From: Coriobacteriia bacterium | Lineage (GTDB): Bacteria > Actinomycetota > Coriobacteriia > Coriobacteriales > RUG033 | Assembly (NCBI GenBank): GCA_015655215.1 | Contig: JAATFL010000008.1 | Location: 1-64,000 of the forward strand | Reading direction: 5' to 3' | Length of the DNA stretch: 64,000 nucleotides | Shown: in pieces, positions 38,429 to 50,198 of the stretch | Numbering within the stretch: position 1 is the first letter of the stretch | How the letters are laid out: every line of letters starts with the position of its first letter | The notes under the pieces: model-generated | The model's input: the letters and a program-made list of their open reading frames with translations, nothing else | What the model was told of the DNA's origin: nothing | Database searches by the model: none | Position numbers and translations under genes: made by a program

Positions 38429-38480
38429 AGGTTGAACAACCGGGAGGTCCATCGTCCCGGTATCACAAAGAGGAGTAACA

Positions 38481-39032
38481 ATGAAAGTCATTCTGTTGCA
38501 GGAGCTAAAGGGCAAGGGAGGCGAGGGCAACATCGTGGATGTTGCGCAGGGATTCGCCGTCAACTACCTGTTCCCGCGCGGTATCGCCCAACAGGCGACC
38601 CCGGGAAACATCAAGCAACTTGAGGCTCGTGGCCATAACATCGAGAAGCGCGAACTCTCTCGCACCACCGATGCGGCACGGATTCAAGGGGCGTTGGACG
38701 GCAAGACGGTAACCATCCCCGCGCGCGTGGGCGAGGAGGGCCAGCTCTTCGGGTCGATCACCTCCACTCAGGTGGCCGAGGCCATCGCCGATCAACTTGG
38801 CGTGCCGGTCGATCGCAAGAAGGTCGTCGTGGCCCATCCCATCAAGACCGCTGGCACACATGACGTGACGGTGGATATCTACCGCGAGCTGAAGGCGACC
38901 GTCACCGTGAACATCATCGACGAGAAGGAAGCGGCTTCGCTCGTCGAGGCTTCCGAGATCATCGTCGAGGAGGTCGTCGTCGAGGAGGTCGTCGTCGAGT
39001 CCACACAGGTCATCGAGACCGACGCCGAGTAG
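38481..39032 (+). CDS. rplI: 50S ribosomal protein L9 with extended acidic C-terminal tail
   Basis: MKVILLQELKGKGGEGNIVDVAQGFAVNYLFPRGIA. Confidence 0.97.
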   Translation: MKVILLQELKGKGGEGNIVDVAQGFAVNYLFPRGIAQQATPGNIKQLEARGHNIEKRELSRTTDAARIQGALDGKTVTIPARVGEEGQLFGSITSTQVAEAIADQLGVPVDRKKVVVAHPIKTAGTHDVTVDIYRELKATVTVNIIDEKEAASLVEASEIIVEEVVVEEVVVESTQVIETDAE

Positions 39033-39297
39033 TCGCGATCTCTCCCGATATCCGTCTTGCTGCGGTGGGTGTGGATATCGACTGAATTGACACGAGGGTG
39101 CATGTCCATGAGGGTTCCTATCCCTGCGTAGAGCGGTGGCTAGGGGCCCTTTGGCTTGGTCCCGTCCAGGTGTCATGTGATGTCTTGCCACATCGGCGTG
39201 CCGAAGAGCCGGTCCCCCTCCCTTACCCGCGGGGTCTCCCGCGCGTCGTTGCAACGAGACTAGTATCATGGTCGCTATCACGATCGGAAGGTGGACA

Positions 39298-40689
39298 ATG
39301 GCCGTAAACGATTTCTCCCTTGGCGCGATGAGCCAGGGTACCCCCGGGCTCAATCGGGTGATGCCGCAGAACCTCGACGCCGAGAGGGCGGTACTTGCCG
39401 CGATGATCCTCTCGAAAGAGGTGGTCGAGGATATCGTCGCGCGCATGAAGCCGGACCACTTCTACCGGCCGGCGCATCAAAAGATCTTCACAGCCATCAG
39501 CGAGCTCGTCGAGCGAGGCGTTCCCGTCGACCAGCTGTCCCTTGCCGATCACCTCGCAGCCTTAGGCGAACTCGATGCCACGGGTGGCAAGCCGTACATC
39601 ATCGAGCTCGCCAATAACTCGTTCGCGCTGGCGAACTGGTCCAACCACGTCGAGATCGTCAAGCGCTGCGCCCTTCTCAGGGATCTCATCCGAGCGAGCA
39701 CGCGCATCACGGCCCTGGGTTACGATGCCCCCGATGACCTCGATTCGGTGGTCGAGGAGTCCGAGAAACTCATCCTCGAGGTCACCAACAAGCGGGTCGA
39801 GAGCAACTTCAAGGACATATCGACGTTGCTGACCGAGGCGTTTGACCAGCTGGGGGAGCTTGCCAAACAGCAATCGCACCTGGTGGGCGTACCGACCGGC
39901 TTCTCGGACCTCGATGTCATGCTGACCGGTCTGCGGTCCGGCGAGCTCATCATCATCGCGGCACGTCCCGCAGTGGGTAAGACGGCGTTCGCACTCAACC
40001 TGGCCGTGAACGCGGCGAAGGCCGGTATCACGGTGGCGCTCTTCTCGCTGGAGATGGATGCGGAGCAGCTCGTGCAGCGCATCCTGTGCACGGAGGCAAG
40101 CGTCAGCTTGAGCGACGTGCGATCCGGCCGTATCCCGTCGGACGCATGGGTCATCCTCACCGAGGCGGCCAACACGCTCTCCAACTGCAGCATCTTCATC
40201 GATGATACGCCGGCGGCCTCGATACTCGAGATCAAGGCGAAGGCGCGACGTCAGCTTCACAACGTGGAGAGGGGAAAGGGGCTCGTCATCGTGGACTATC
40301 TACAGCTCATGCAACCGCAGACCGCGCGGCGCGACGGCAACCGTGCTGTCGAGGTGGCTGAGATGTCCCGTGGACTCAAGATACTCGCCAAGGAGCTGGG
40401 TATGCCGGTCATCGCCCTGTCCCAGCTGTCGCGTGCTGTCGAGAGTCGAACCGGTAAGCGCCCGCAACTCTCCGACCTGCGCGAATCCGGTTCCATCGAG
40501 CAAGATGCCGACATCGTCGCCTTCATCGACCGGTCCGTCGACGAGGCGGAGGCAGGTGCCAACGGCCGTCCAGAGCTCGGTACGGCCGAGATAATCGTGG
40601 CCAAGCATCGCAACGGGCCCGTGGGTCGGGTGACGCTCTCGTTCGTGGACCGCTACACGAAGTTCACCAACTTCGCATCGCATCTGTAG
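39298..40689 (+). CDS. dnaB: replicative DNA helicase
   Basis: MPQNLDAERAVLAAMI, GELIIIAARPAVGKTAFALN, VIALSQLSRAVESR, SDLRESGSIEQDAD. Confidence 0.97.
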   Translation: MAVNDFSLGAMSQGTPGLNRVMPQNLDAERAVLAAMILSKEVVEDIVARMKPDHFYRPAHQKIFTAISELVERGVPVDQLSLADHLAALGELDATGGKPYIIELANNSFALANWSNHVEIVKRCALLRDLIRASTRITALGYDAPDDLDSVVEESEKLILEVTNKRVESNFKDISTLLTEAFDQLGELAKQQSHLVGVPTGFSDLDVMLTGLRSGELIIIAARPAVGKTAFALNLAVNAAKAGITVALFSLEMDAEQLVQRILCTEASVSLSDVRSGRIPSDAWVILTEAANTLSNCSIFIDDTPAASILEIKAKARRQLHNVERGKGLVIVDYLQLMQPQTARRDGNRAVEVAEMSRGLKILAKELGMPVIALSQLSRAVESRTGKRPQLSDLRESGSIEQDADIVAFIDRSVDEAEAGANGRPELGTAEIIVAKHRNGPVGRVTLSFVDRYTKFTNFASHL

Positions 40690-40746
40690 CCTCTCCGTCC
40701 CGTGAAGCGGGTGTGCCCGGCGCCTTTGCGAGAGGATCGGGCACCT

Positions 40747-40776
40747 TCCACCACTCTGGCACGCCAGAGTGGTGGA
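40747..40776. terminator. terminator-like hairpin
   Basis: TCCACCACTCTGGC-ac-GCCAGAGTGGTGGA. Confidence 0.6.
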
Positions 40777-40906
40777 TCGCCTGACCGCCGTCTGACCCGC
40801 CTACGTTTTATCTCCTCCGACCTCGCACCGCATACGCGAGCCTGTGCCATACTTCTTCCGTCCGCTGCACTCGACCTGTGCGCAGCATGGCCGTTGGATG
40901 ACGTGA

Positions 40907-42241
<1,335 letters not shown>

Positions 42242-42251
42242 GGGTGCTGCC

Positions 42252-42524
42252 ATGCGTCTGCCCATCATCGTGACCCCTCGGTCGCAGCGCGACGCCATCG
42301 TGGGATGGCACGTCGACGCGACGGGTGGTCGCGAGCTTGCGGTGTCGGTGCGTGCGATCGCCGAGAAGGGTCGTGCCACCAGGGCCGCCTGTGCACAGAT
42401 CGCCACGTCCATCGGGGTTCCCAAACGCGCGGTCACGTGCGTGCGTGGCGAGACGTCGCGACACAAGCAGATCGAGATAGACTGCACGCAGGAGGCCTTC
42501 GACGCCTGGTTGGCCAGGATATAG
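42252..42524 (+). CDS. DUF167/YggU-family protein
   Basis: IVTPRSQRDAIVGWHVDATGGRELAVSVRAIAEKGRATRAACAQIA. Confidence 0.8.
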   Translation: MRLPIIVTPRSQRDAIVGWHVDATGGRELAVSVRAIAEKGRATRAACAQIATSIGVPKRAVTCVRGETSRHKQIEIDCTQEAFDAWLARI

Positions 42525-42586
42525 AGGGAAGCGTCGCCCGCACCGTTTTTTGCCTGACATGTCGCGGACCTGGTGGTTTGGCGAGG

Positions 42587-42632
42587 GACCGGAAAGGGGC
42601 GTGGGAGATATCCCCCACGCCCCTTTCCGGTA
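42587..42632. terminator. bidirectional terminator hairpin
   Basis: ACCGGAAAGGGGCGTGGGAGATATCCCCCACGCCCCTTTCCGGT between convergent genes. Confidence 0.75.
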
Positions 42633-42668
42633 TAGCGGCATCGATCGCCGCCCATGCGATCGTATATG

Positions 42669-44093
42669 CTACTTCGTGGCGACGATGGGGATGTCCGCCG
42701 TATCGAACTCGTCGAGGTTCCCGTCGTACACGTAGTGCTTCGTATCCTTCCAGATGAGCCCGGAGAGGGCGAGCACCGCGATGACGTTGGGGACGGCCAT
42801 GAGCGCGTTGGTTATGTCGGAGATGTTCCAGACCAGGTCGCCGATGCCCACGGCGCCGACGAAGGCCACGGCGATGTAGAGGATCTCGTAGGGCAGGATC
42901 GCATGCTTACCGAGGAGGTAGGCGACGCAGCGGTTGCCGTAGTAGGACCAGCCGAGGATGGTCGAGTAGGTGAAGGTGACCATGCCCACGATCAGGACGA
43001 CGGTGCCGATGTTGTAGGGGATGAGCGCGAAGGCCTGGTTGGTCAAGGTCGCGCCCTTGGCGATGTTGCCGGCGACGATGTCGGCACCCAGGGAGGGGTC
43101 GGCGCACATCGTGGTGACGAGGACGAGGGCGGTCATGGCGCAGATGACCACGGTGTCCCAGAACGTGCCGGTCATGGAGACGAGCGCCTGACGGACGGGG
43201 TTGCGGGTCGTGGCCGCGGAGGCGACGATGGGAGCCGAGCCAAGGCCGGATTCGTTGGAGAACAGGCCGCGCGCGCAGCCGTACTGCATGGCCATCTGGA
43301 TGCCGTAGCCGGCGAAGCCGCCGATGGCCGCACGGGGTACGAAGGCATCGGTGAGGATGACGCTGAACGCCTGTCCGAGATACTGGCTGTTGATGCACAG
43401 GATGATGAGGCAGCCGGCCACGTAGAAGAAGGCCATGAAGGGGACGAGCTTCTCGGTCACCTTGGTGATGGACTGCACGCCACCGATGATGACGATGCCC
43501 GAGAGGAAGGCGACGACGCCGGCGATGACCCAGGTGAGCCACCAGGGAGCGCTGGGGATGGCGGTGACGACGACGCTCGTGAGGGCGTTGGCCTGTACGG
43601 CCGAGCCGATGCCGAACGAGGCGATGGTCCCGAAGAGCGCGAAGCAGATGGCGAGGAACTTGCCGAGCGGCTTGTTCTTGAAGCCGCGCTCGAGGGCGTA
43701 CATGGCACCACCGAGCATGTTGCCCTTGTGGTCCCTCACGCGGAACTTGACGGCGATGAGCGTCTCGGAGTACTTGGTGGCGATGCCGAAGACGCCGGTG
43801 AGCCACATCCACAGCAGGGCACCGGGGCCACCGGCGACCAGTGCGGTGGCGACACCCACGATGTTGCCGGTGCCGATGGTGGCGGCGAGCGCGGTGGCGA
43901 GGGCGCCGAACTGCGAGACGTCACCAGGTGCGTCGGGGTCCTTGGTGACCGACAGCCTGATGCCCGTGAAGAGCTTGCGCTGGATGAAACCCGTGCGAAC
44001 GGTCATGAACAGGTGCGTGCCGAGCAGCATCACGATGAGCGGTAGACCCCAAACAAACGTATCGATGTTGCCGATGATTGTCGCGACGTCCAT
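42669..44093 (-). CDS. alanine/glycine:cation symporter (AGCS family)
   Basis: ATIGTGNIVGVATALVAGGPGALLWMWLTGVFGIATKYSE; NESGLGSAPIVASAA. Confidence 0.95.
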   Translation of the reverse strand: MDVATIIGNIDTFVWGLPLIVMLLGTHLFMTVRTGFIQRKLFTGIRLSVTKDPDAPGDVSQFGALATALAATIGTGNIVGVATALVAGGPGALLWMWLTGVFGIATKYSETLIAVKFRVRDHKGNMLGGAMYALERGFKNKPLGKFLAICFALFGTIASFGIGSAVQANALTSVVVTAIPSAPWWLTWVIAGVVAFLSGIVIIGGVQSITKVTEKLVPFMAFFYVAGCLIILCINSQYLGQAFSVILTDAFVPRAAIGGFAGYGIQMAMQYGCARGLFSNESGLGSAPIVASAATTRNPVRQALVSMTGTFWDTVVICAMTALVLVTTMCADPSLGADIVAGNIAKGATLTNQAFALIPYNIGTVVLIVGMVTFTYSTILGWSYYGNRCVAYLLGKHAILPYEILYIAVAFVGAVGIGDLVWNISDITNALMAVPNVIAVLALSGLIWKDTKHYVYDGNLDEFDTADIPIVATK

Positions 44094-44652
44094 GCATCCT
44101 CCTTTTTGCAGTCCCCTGTCGGATAACGCTATCCGCAGGACTAAGCCGATGGGGGGACTCTGGACCCTGCGAGCAACGCATAGAGAAAGTATCAGGTGCG
44201 ATGTATCGAATATGTTTCGAAATCGTCACCGGATAGACAAAAAGGCTGTAATCCCTAGGTGGGCGGCTTCGAGACGATGGCATGGCAGAGCGGTTTACCT
44301 TGTCATATGCGATTCATGGCATCGGACATCGGAGGAGCGCGGGCTCTGCAAAATCCCGGTGACCCACGGGAGAGGGATGTGCGAGGGGATGGGTGATCCT
44401 ATGCCGACGAGCCTCTCACCCTCACGAAACGAGGCGTCAACGGTGGGCTTTGCAGGTCGCCAACGGAGACGATAACGTTCATCATGGATACGGAACCTCA
44501 GGCTCCTTGCGCCAAGCCGCACGTGCTGGCGGTGCGATCTCCGGTTGTGCATCGACCCCGGCCGCATGTATCATCGGCGCACCCGCGTTCGCTCCAACCT
44601 GTCCTGACAGCATCGGCAAGGGAAAGGGTCACCCTCCATGATCGAAGACCGG

Positions 44653-45942
44653 ATGAACATCCTCATTCTCGGCTCGGGTGGTCGTGAACACGCCATCGCC
44701 GCCTCGCTCACCGCCTCCCCGCACGCCGGTACCACCTACGTGGCGCCGGGCAATGGCGGTACCGCCCTCTGTGCCGTCAACGTCGCCGCCCTCGACATCC
44801 TCGACCAGGACGCCGTGGTGACGTTCGCTCGAGCGCACGACGTGGGGCTCGTGGTCATCGGCCCCGAGGCCCCTCTCGTCGCGGGCGTCGCGGATGCCGT
44901 GCGCCGTGCCGGCATTCTCGCATACGGACCAGGGGCCTCGGGGGCGCGCATGGAGGGGAGCAAGACGTTCGCAAAGGAGCTCATGCGTCGCCATGGGATC
45001 CCTACGGCTGCATACGGCAGCTTCGCCACCGAACAGGGCGCCCTCGCCTATCTCGAAGGCCACCATGCCCCCATCGTGGTCAAGGCCGACGGTTTGGCCG
45101 CCGGCAAGGGAGTCATCATCGCGATGACGGATGAAGAGGCACGCGAGGCCGTCAAGGCCTGTTTCGCCGGGGAGTTCGGTGCCGCGGGGGCGACCGTAGT
45201 CATCGAGGAGATGCTGATCGGCCCCGAGTGCTCGCTTCTCGCCTTTACCGACGGCGCGACGATGCTACCCATGGCGACGGCACAGGACCACAAGCGCGCC
45301 TTCGAGGGCGATACGGGCCCCAACACCGGCGGCATGGGCGTGTACTCCCCGGTGCCCATCGTGACCCCCTCGGAGCACGATCAGATGGTGGACATCATGC
45401 AGCAGACGGTGGATGCGCTTCGCGAAGAGGGCATTCACTATCGCGGTACGCTTTACGGCGGCTTCATGCTCACCTCGGCCGGGCCCAAGGTGCTTGAGTT
45501 CAACGCGCGGTTCGGCGACCCCGAGACCCAGGTGATCCTACCGCGCCTTGAAACCGACCTGTTCGAGGTGATGGTCGCGACGGCCCAGGGTCGTCTCGAC
45601 ACGGTCTCGCTCTCGTGGAGCCCGCTCTGGGCGGTCTCGGTGGTACTCGCAAGTGCTGGCTATCCCGGGTATTACGAGAAGGGCAAGCCCATCCGTTCTA
45701 CGCACGAGGCCGAGGCTCTCGACGGGGTGACGGTGTACCATGCGGGCACGCTTTTGCAGGACGACGGCACGCTCGTCACCTCGGGAGGTCGCGTGCTCGA
45801 CGTGACGGCGCTGGGCAGGGATTTCTCCACGGCGAGGAACACCGCCTACCTGGCGGCGTCGCTCATCGGGTTCGAGGGTAAGTTCCAACGCAACGATATC
45901 GGTGCCCGCGCCCTGCGCGGGCGCGCGGCATGGGAGGAGTAG
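44653..45942 (+). CDS. purD: phosphoribosylamine-glycine ligase
   Basis: MNILILGSGGREHAIAASL...GPEAPLVAGVADAVRRAGI...VKADGLAAGKGVIIA. Confidence 0.97.
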   Translation: MNILILGSGGREHAIAASLTASPHAGTTYVAPGNGGTALCAVNVAALDILDQDAVVTFARAHDVGLVVIGPEAPLVAGVADAVRRAGILAYGPGASGARMEGSKTFAKELMRRHGIPTAAYGSFATEQGALAYLEGHHAPIVVKADGLAAGKGVIIAMTDEEAREAVKACFAGEFGAAGATVVIEEMLIGPECSLLAFTDGATMLPMATAQDHKRAFEGDTGPNTGGMGVYSPVPIVTPSEHDQMVDIMQQTVDALREEGIHYRGTLYGGFMLTSAGPKVLEFNARFGDPETQVILPRLETDLFEVMVATAQGRLDTVSLSWSPLWAVSVVLASAGYPGYYEKGKPIRSTHEAEALDGVTVYHAGTLLQDDGTLVTSGGRVLDVTALGRDFSTARNTAYLAASLIGFEGKFQRNDIGARALRGRAAWEE

Positions 45943-46820
45943 ACATGGTTCTAGGTGACGAGGGGCTTGGTCAGGGGGAAGTGGGCTTCGGTGGGGATGG
46001 GATCAGGGCGCAGAGACCCTCCGATCAGCCCCTCTCCCCCGATCCCATCGACGAGCAGCCACCATTCGCCCCATCCCATCGTGCAACGCCGCGTCAAGCC
46101 GACCTCTCCACCGGCGTGTCGCTCTTTGAGCCGTCGCGTCCTCAGACGCCGTCGCCGGGGACCGAGACGGCCGAGATACGACGCATCGTCCAGGAGTACG
46201 ACGCCATCATGGCGGCTCGGCATGCGACGAGCTCCGCGGGCGATTCGGTCGTCTGCGGGGATGCCGACGGGGATGCGGATCTCAAGGAGACGATACTCGG
46301 CTCTGATCGCGTCTTCTCGGGGCAGCTGATCAAGGTCGACCACGTGGACGTGTCGCTCCCCAACGGGCGCACGTCGAGTCGCGAGGTCATCCGCCATCCC
46401 GGTGCCACGGCCATCATCGCGCTTGACGGCAAGGGGCGGATACTGCTGGTGCGCCAATACCGCGTCGCCCTCGAGCGCGTCACACGTGAGATCCCAGCAG
46501 GGAAACTCGACCTCGGTGAGGATTGCGAGGCATGCGCTCGACGTGAGCTGTCGGAGGAGACCGGCTACACGGCCGGTACCATGCGCTATCTCATCCCGAT
46601 CTCGTCGGCCGTGGGATATTCCGACGAGATCGTCCACTTGTTCATGGCAACCGACCTGATTCCCGGGGAGGCGCACCCGGACGATGGTGAGTTCATCAAC
46701 GTGGAGTGGGTCGACCTGGGGGAGTTCATCGACGAGGTGCTCGACGGTAAGGTCGAGGACTCGAAGACCATCATCGCCGCGCTCGTGTGCGACGTCATCG
46801 CCCGAAGGCTGCATCGCTAG
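45930..46820 (+). CDS. NUDIX hydrolase (ADP-ribose pyrophosphatase-like) with N-terminal extension
   Basis: Nudix motif GKLDLGEDCEACARRELSEETGY; about 110-aa Ser/Pro-rich extension. Overlaps the end of purD. Confidence 0.85.
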   Translation: MGGVDMVLGDEGLGQGEVGFGGDGIRAQRPSDQPLSPDPIDEQPPFAPSHRATPRQADLSTGVSLFEPSRPQTPSPGTETAEIRRIVQEYDAIMAARHATSSAGDSVVCGDADGDADLKETILGSDRVFSGQLIKVDHVDVSLPNGRTSSREVIRHPGATAIIALDGKGRILLVRQYRVALERVTREIPAGKLDLGEDCEACARRELSEETGYTAGTMRYLIPISSAVGYSDEIVHLFMATDLIPGEAHPDDGEFINVEWVDLGEFIDEVLDGKVEDSKTIIAALVCDVIARRLHR

Positions 46821-46890
46821 GGATCACCCACCTGTGTAACGAGCGGGCCGAAGGGGAGCCAGTGCCGGATTGGCGGTGCCGGCTCCCTCG

Positions 46891-48414
46891 TCACGCGCCG
46901 GCGTTCGTCGTCTCCGCGGATGAAGTGGCCGTGTTGGACGTGCTGGTCGATGCCGTCTCGGTGGCGATGCCCTCGTCGACGATGCGTTTGAACTGGTCGG
47001 CCGTGAGGGCTCCCGTCACGCTTCCGGCGATACGTCCATCGGTGGTTATGACATATGTCTTGGGAAGCCCGTCGACCCCATACGCCTCGAAAGAAGCTCC
47101 GCTGCCGTCAAAGAGCACGGGGAACGTGTAGCCGTCGGTTGCGAGAAGCGAGGTGATGCTCGACTCGGATGAACTGGCAAAGGAGGCGAGGAGAGCGGCC
47201 CGTTGCTGCGCTACGCTCGTGTCGCCCGAGGCGGTCGATGAATCGACGGTGTTGGAAAGGTTGGCGGTGGCCTGCGTTGCGGACTCTGAGCTTGTCGACA
47301 TCACCACGGTGAACACCGTCACCGCGGGGCGCGACGTGGCCGTCGTCGCACTCGAGGAGCCAGAGAGGTTCCCCGTGCTGGTGTTTGCCGTGTTCCCGGA
47401 TGCCGTGTCCTGGGATTCGAGTTCCTGCTGCTCCTCCTTTTGCGCGGAGACGATCATGTCAGCATAGTATGATTGAAGGTCCCCGAGAGCTGAGATCGAA
47501 GCCTTCGACTCCGTCGACCAGAAGACGAGCACGACGATGGTGCCCTCGTAGTCGCTCAGCTTGTGATGGATTCCAAACTGGTCGACCAGATCGAGGTCGG
47601 GGGCATCGACGAGCTTGGCGGATGTCGTGATGTTCGAGTTCGTGGATGTCTCGTTGGCGGTGTCGTTCGCATTGGCGTTTGACGAGTTCGCATTCGACGA
47701 GTTGGCGGTCGTCTCGTTTGACGGGATGGTTACCGGCGAGAGATAGTCGGTTGCACCGTTCATCCAACCCGTGAGCACCATGAACCCCACGACGACGAGC
47801 CCGACGCCGCAGACCTTCATCCAAATCCGCAGCGATTTGACATGTCTGCCAATGACGCGAGCGGCTTGACGTGCGGCAAGCCTCGATGCGAGCAATGCGA
47901 CGAGGAAACCGACGGTGAACGCGGTGGTGGACAGGAGCCCGGCACTGACGCTGTTGGCGCTGACCGCGAACAAGAGCATGGCGAGCACGATGGGTGAGAA
48001 CGATGGGACCCAGCCGAGGATGAGGCGAACCCCGAGGTAGAGGGAGTTCAGAGACGAGCCAGCGCGGTCCCGCGTGCGAAACGTGGGAAGCATGAGTTCC
48101 CGTTGGAAGAGGCCGGCGCTCATGGGTACGAACTCGAGCACGCCAAGGGCGACGATGCCCACCCCGGCGATCCGCACGACGAGGAGGCGTGGTGCGGTGA
48201 TATGTGCGCCGATCACGGACGAGAGATACCCTAGGACCATGATCGCCATGGTTGAGCCGACCGCAAAGGCGATGACGTGCAGGAGGCCGTGGGGTCTGTT
48301 GGCAACGGCCGAAGACGTCGAGTGGACCACCGCGGGGGAGAAGAACGACAATATGCCGATGAGCGCAAGTACTGCGTACAGCGCCACCTGTACCAACTGC
48401 TGCGGACCGAGCAT
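46891..48414 (-). CDS. CcdA-like membrane domain fused to thioredoxin-like domain, predicted redox-inactive
   Basis: CcdA-like helices GILSFFSPAVV and LGWVPSFSPIV, then a TlpA/thioredoxin-like domain VLVFWSTESKASISALGDLQ and GLPKTYVITTDGRIAG; Ser/Thr/Asn-rich linker and insertion. Confidence 0.75.
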   Translation of the reverse strand: MLGPQQLVQVALYAVLALIGILSFFSPAVVHSTSSAVANRPHGLLHVIAFAVGSTMAIMVLGYLSSVIGAHITAPRLLVVRIAGVGIVALGVLEFVPMSAGLFQRELMLPTFRTRDRAGSSLNSLYLGVRLILGWVPSFSPIVLAMLLFAVSANSVSAGLLSTTAFTVGFLVALLASRLAARQAARVIGRHVKSLRIWMKVCGVGLVVVGFMVLTGWMNGATDYLSPVTIPSNETTANSSNANSSNANANDTANETSTNSNITTSAKLVDAPDLDLVDQFGIHHKLSDYEGTIVVLVFWSTESKASISALGDLQSYYADMIVSAQKEEQQELESQDTASGNTANTSTGNLSGSSSATTATSRPAVTVFTVVMSTSSESATQATANLSNTVDSSTASGDTSVAQQRAALLASFASSSESSITSLLATDGYTFPVLFDGSGASFEAYGVDGLPKTYVITTDGRIAGSVTGALTADQFKRIVDEGIATETASTSTSNTATSSAETTNAGA

Positions 48415-48853
48415 GGGCTTCCTTCCTCACCGTGGTGCGATCGCGCGGGGACGCGCAGAGGACCACACGCTCAAGGATACCGTTTCATGGAATGACAATC
48501 CACCAAGCAGCCGACGCCAAAGGCCACCAGGGACGTCATGGCGGTTCCCATCGGTAAACATGGACATGACGATGCAATCGCCGGTGGAGGCGATGCCCGG
48601 TGCATCCGAAGGTCGGCACGGCCCTGGGGCGGACATCCGTCGCCTGCCGAGCAGACCACCATGCGGTTTGTCGCGAGCGACGGCATCCATCCGCCCACAT
48701 CTGGTTTCCACTCGCCGCATGGTTGCCACCTACCGAGGGCGACGGGGTAAACGTGCGCGCTACATTGAGGCCGTCAGCTTGTCGACTGCATCACGATAAA
48801 AGCCAACGCCGGTGAAGGCGTTCATCGTCTATCTCACGAGATCCGAGGTCTTC

Positions 48854-50185
48854 ATGCTCTCTGAACGTATGCTCTCATCCGTAGTCCGGCACATGAACAA
48901 GCGCTATCTCGACCTCAAGCCCACCAGCGAGACGATCCTGCCAGCTCCCCAACCGGGGCGCGCCTACATGCTTTACCTGCACGTCCCCTTTTGCGAGCGC
49001 CTGTGTCCGTATTGTTCGTTCAATCGATTCCCCTTCAGCGAGGAGCGTGCGAAGCCATATTTCGACAGTGTCCGCACGGAGATGCGCATGCTCGAGGACC
49101 TCGGTTACGACTTCGAGGCACTCTACGTGGGGGGCGGCACTCCCACGATCATGATCGATGAGCTCGCCGAGACCATCGGGCTGGCGCGCGAGCTCTTCTC
49201 CATCAAGGACGTGTCGAGTGAGACGAACCCCAACCATCTGGTTCCCGAGTACCTCGAGCAGCTCTCGCAGATCGTGCAGCGCCTGTCGGTGGGTGTCCAG
49301 AGCTTTGACGACGGCCTTCTCAAGCAGATGGATCGATACGAAAAATATGGCAGTGCCGAGCAGATCCTCGAACGCTTGCAGTCCGTCGAGGGCATGTTCA
49401 AGACACTCAACGTGGACATGATCTTCAACCTCCCCGCGCAGACCGAGGAGATGCTGCTCCACGACGTCGAGATGCTCAAGCAGGCGCGGTGCACGCAGAC
49501 CACCTTCTACCCGCTCATGGCGTCGCCATCGGTGGAACGCTCGCTCAAGGCCACGATGGGTGAGGTGTCCTATGGTCGAGAGAGGCGCTTCTACGAGATC
49601 ATCGACCACGCACTCACCGACGTCGACCCCATCACGGGCAAGGCACCGTTCGCACACGGCTCCGCCTGGACCTTCTCGTCCACGACCGGTGGCATGATCG
49701 ACGAATACGTCGTCGATTACGAGGAGTACCCCGCCATCGGCAGCGGTGGGCTCACCTACCTCGACGGGAGCCTGTACGTGAACACGTTCTCGCTCAGCGA
49801 ATATGGCGAGGCCATCGGTGCGGGGCATATGTCCATCATGGGCAAGACGAGCTTCACCAAGAGCGACCGTATGCGATATCGCTTCATGATGTCGTTGTTT
49901 GGCCTGCGCCTGGACAAGCGGGAGTGGGAGCGTGACTTCGGCTGTACCGTTGCCGGTGGACTGCCCGTGGAAAACGCCTTCATGAAGATGAACGGTGCCT
50001 ACGATGTGGACGATGACGACGAGATCACCCTCACGCCCAAGGGGCGCTACCTGATGGTGGCGATGATGCGGCAGTTCTTCATCGGCGTGAACGGCGTGCG
50101 CGACAGAGCTCGCGCCGCCTTGCCGGTCGAGGAGCACGACCTGCTGTTTGGCGATGGCTCCCGGGTGCCGTCCTGCGTGGCGTAG
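48854..50185 (+). CDS. HemN/HemW-family radical SAM protein
   Basis: MLYLHVPFCERLCPYCSFNRFPF, LYVGGGTPTIM, QRLSVGVQSFDDGLLKQM, NVDMIFNLPAQTEEML. Confidence 0.85.
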   Translation: MLSERMLSSVVRHMNKRYLDLKPTSETILPAPQPGRAYMLYLHVPFCERLCPYCSFNRFPFSEERAKPYFDSVRTEMRMLEDLGYDFEALYVGGGTPTIMIDELAETIGLARELFSIKDVSSETNPNHLVPEYLEQLSQIVQRLSVGVQSFDDGLLKQMDRYEKYGSAEQILERLQSVEGMFKTLNVDMIFNLPAQTEEMLLHDVEMLKQARCTQTTFYPLMASPSVERSLKATMGEVSYGRERRFYEIIDHALTDVDPITGKAPFAHGSAWTFSSTTGGMIDEYVVDYEEYPAIGSGGLTYLDGSLYVNTFSLSEYGEAIGAGHMSIMGKTSFTKSDRMRYRFMMSLFGLRLDKREWERDFGCTVAGGLPVENAFMKMNGAYDVDDDDEITLTPKGRYLMVAMMRQFFIGVNGVRDRARAALPVEEHDLLFGDGSRVPSCVA

Positions 50186-50198
50186 GGGTCGCGGCGGC

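Noticed and set aside
42654-44045. 463-aa plus-strand ORF rich in D, G, E and H
   Set aside because: Antisense to the AGCS symporter, which has strong family motifs.
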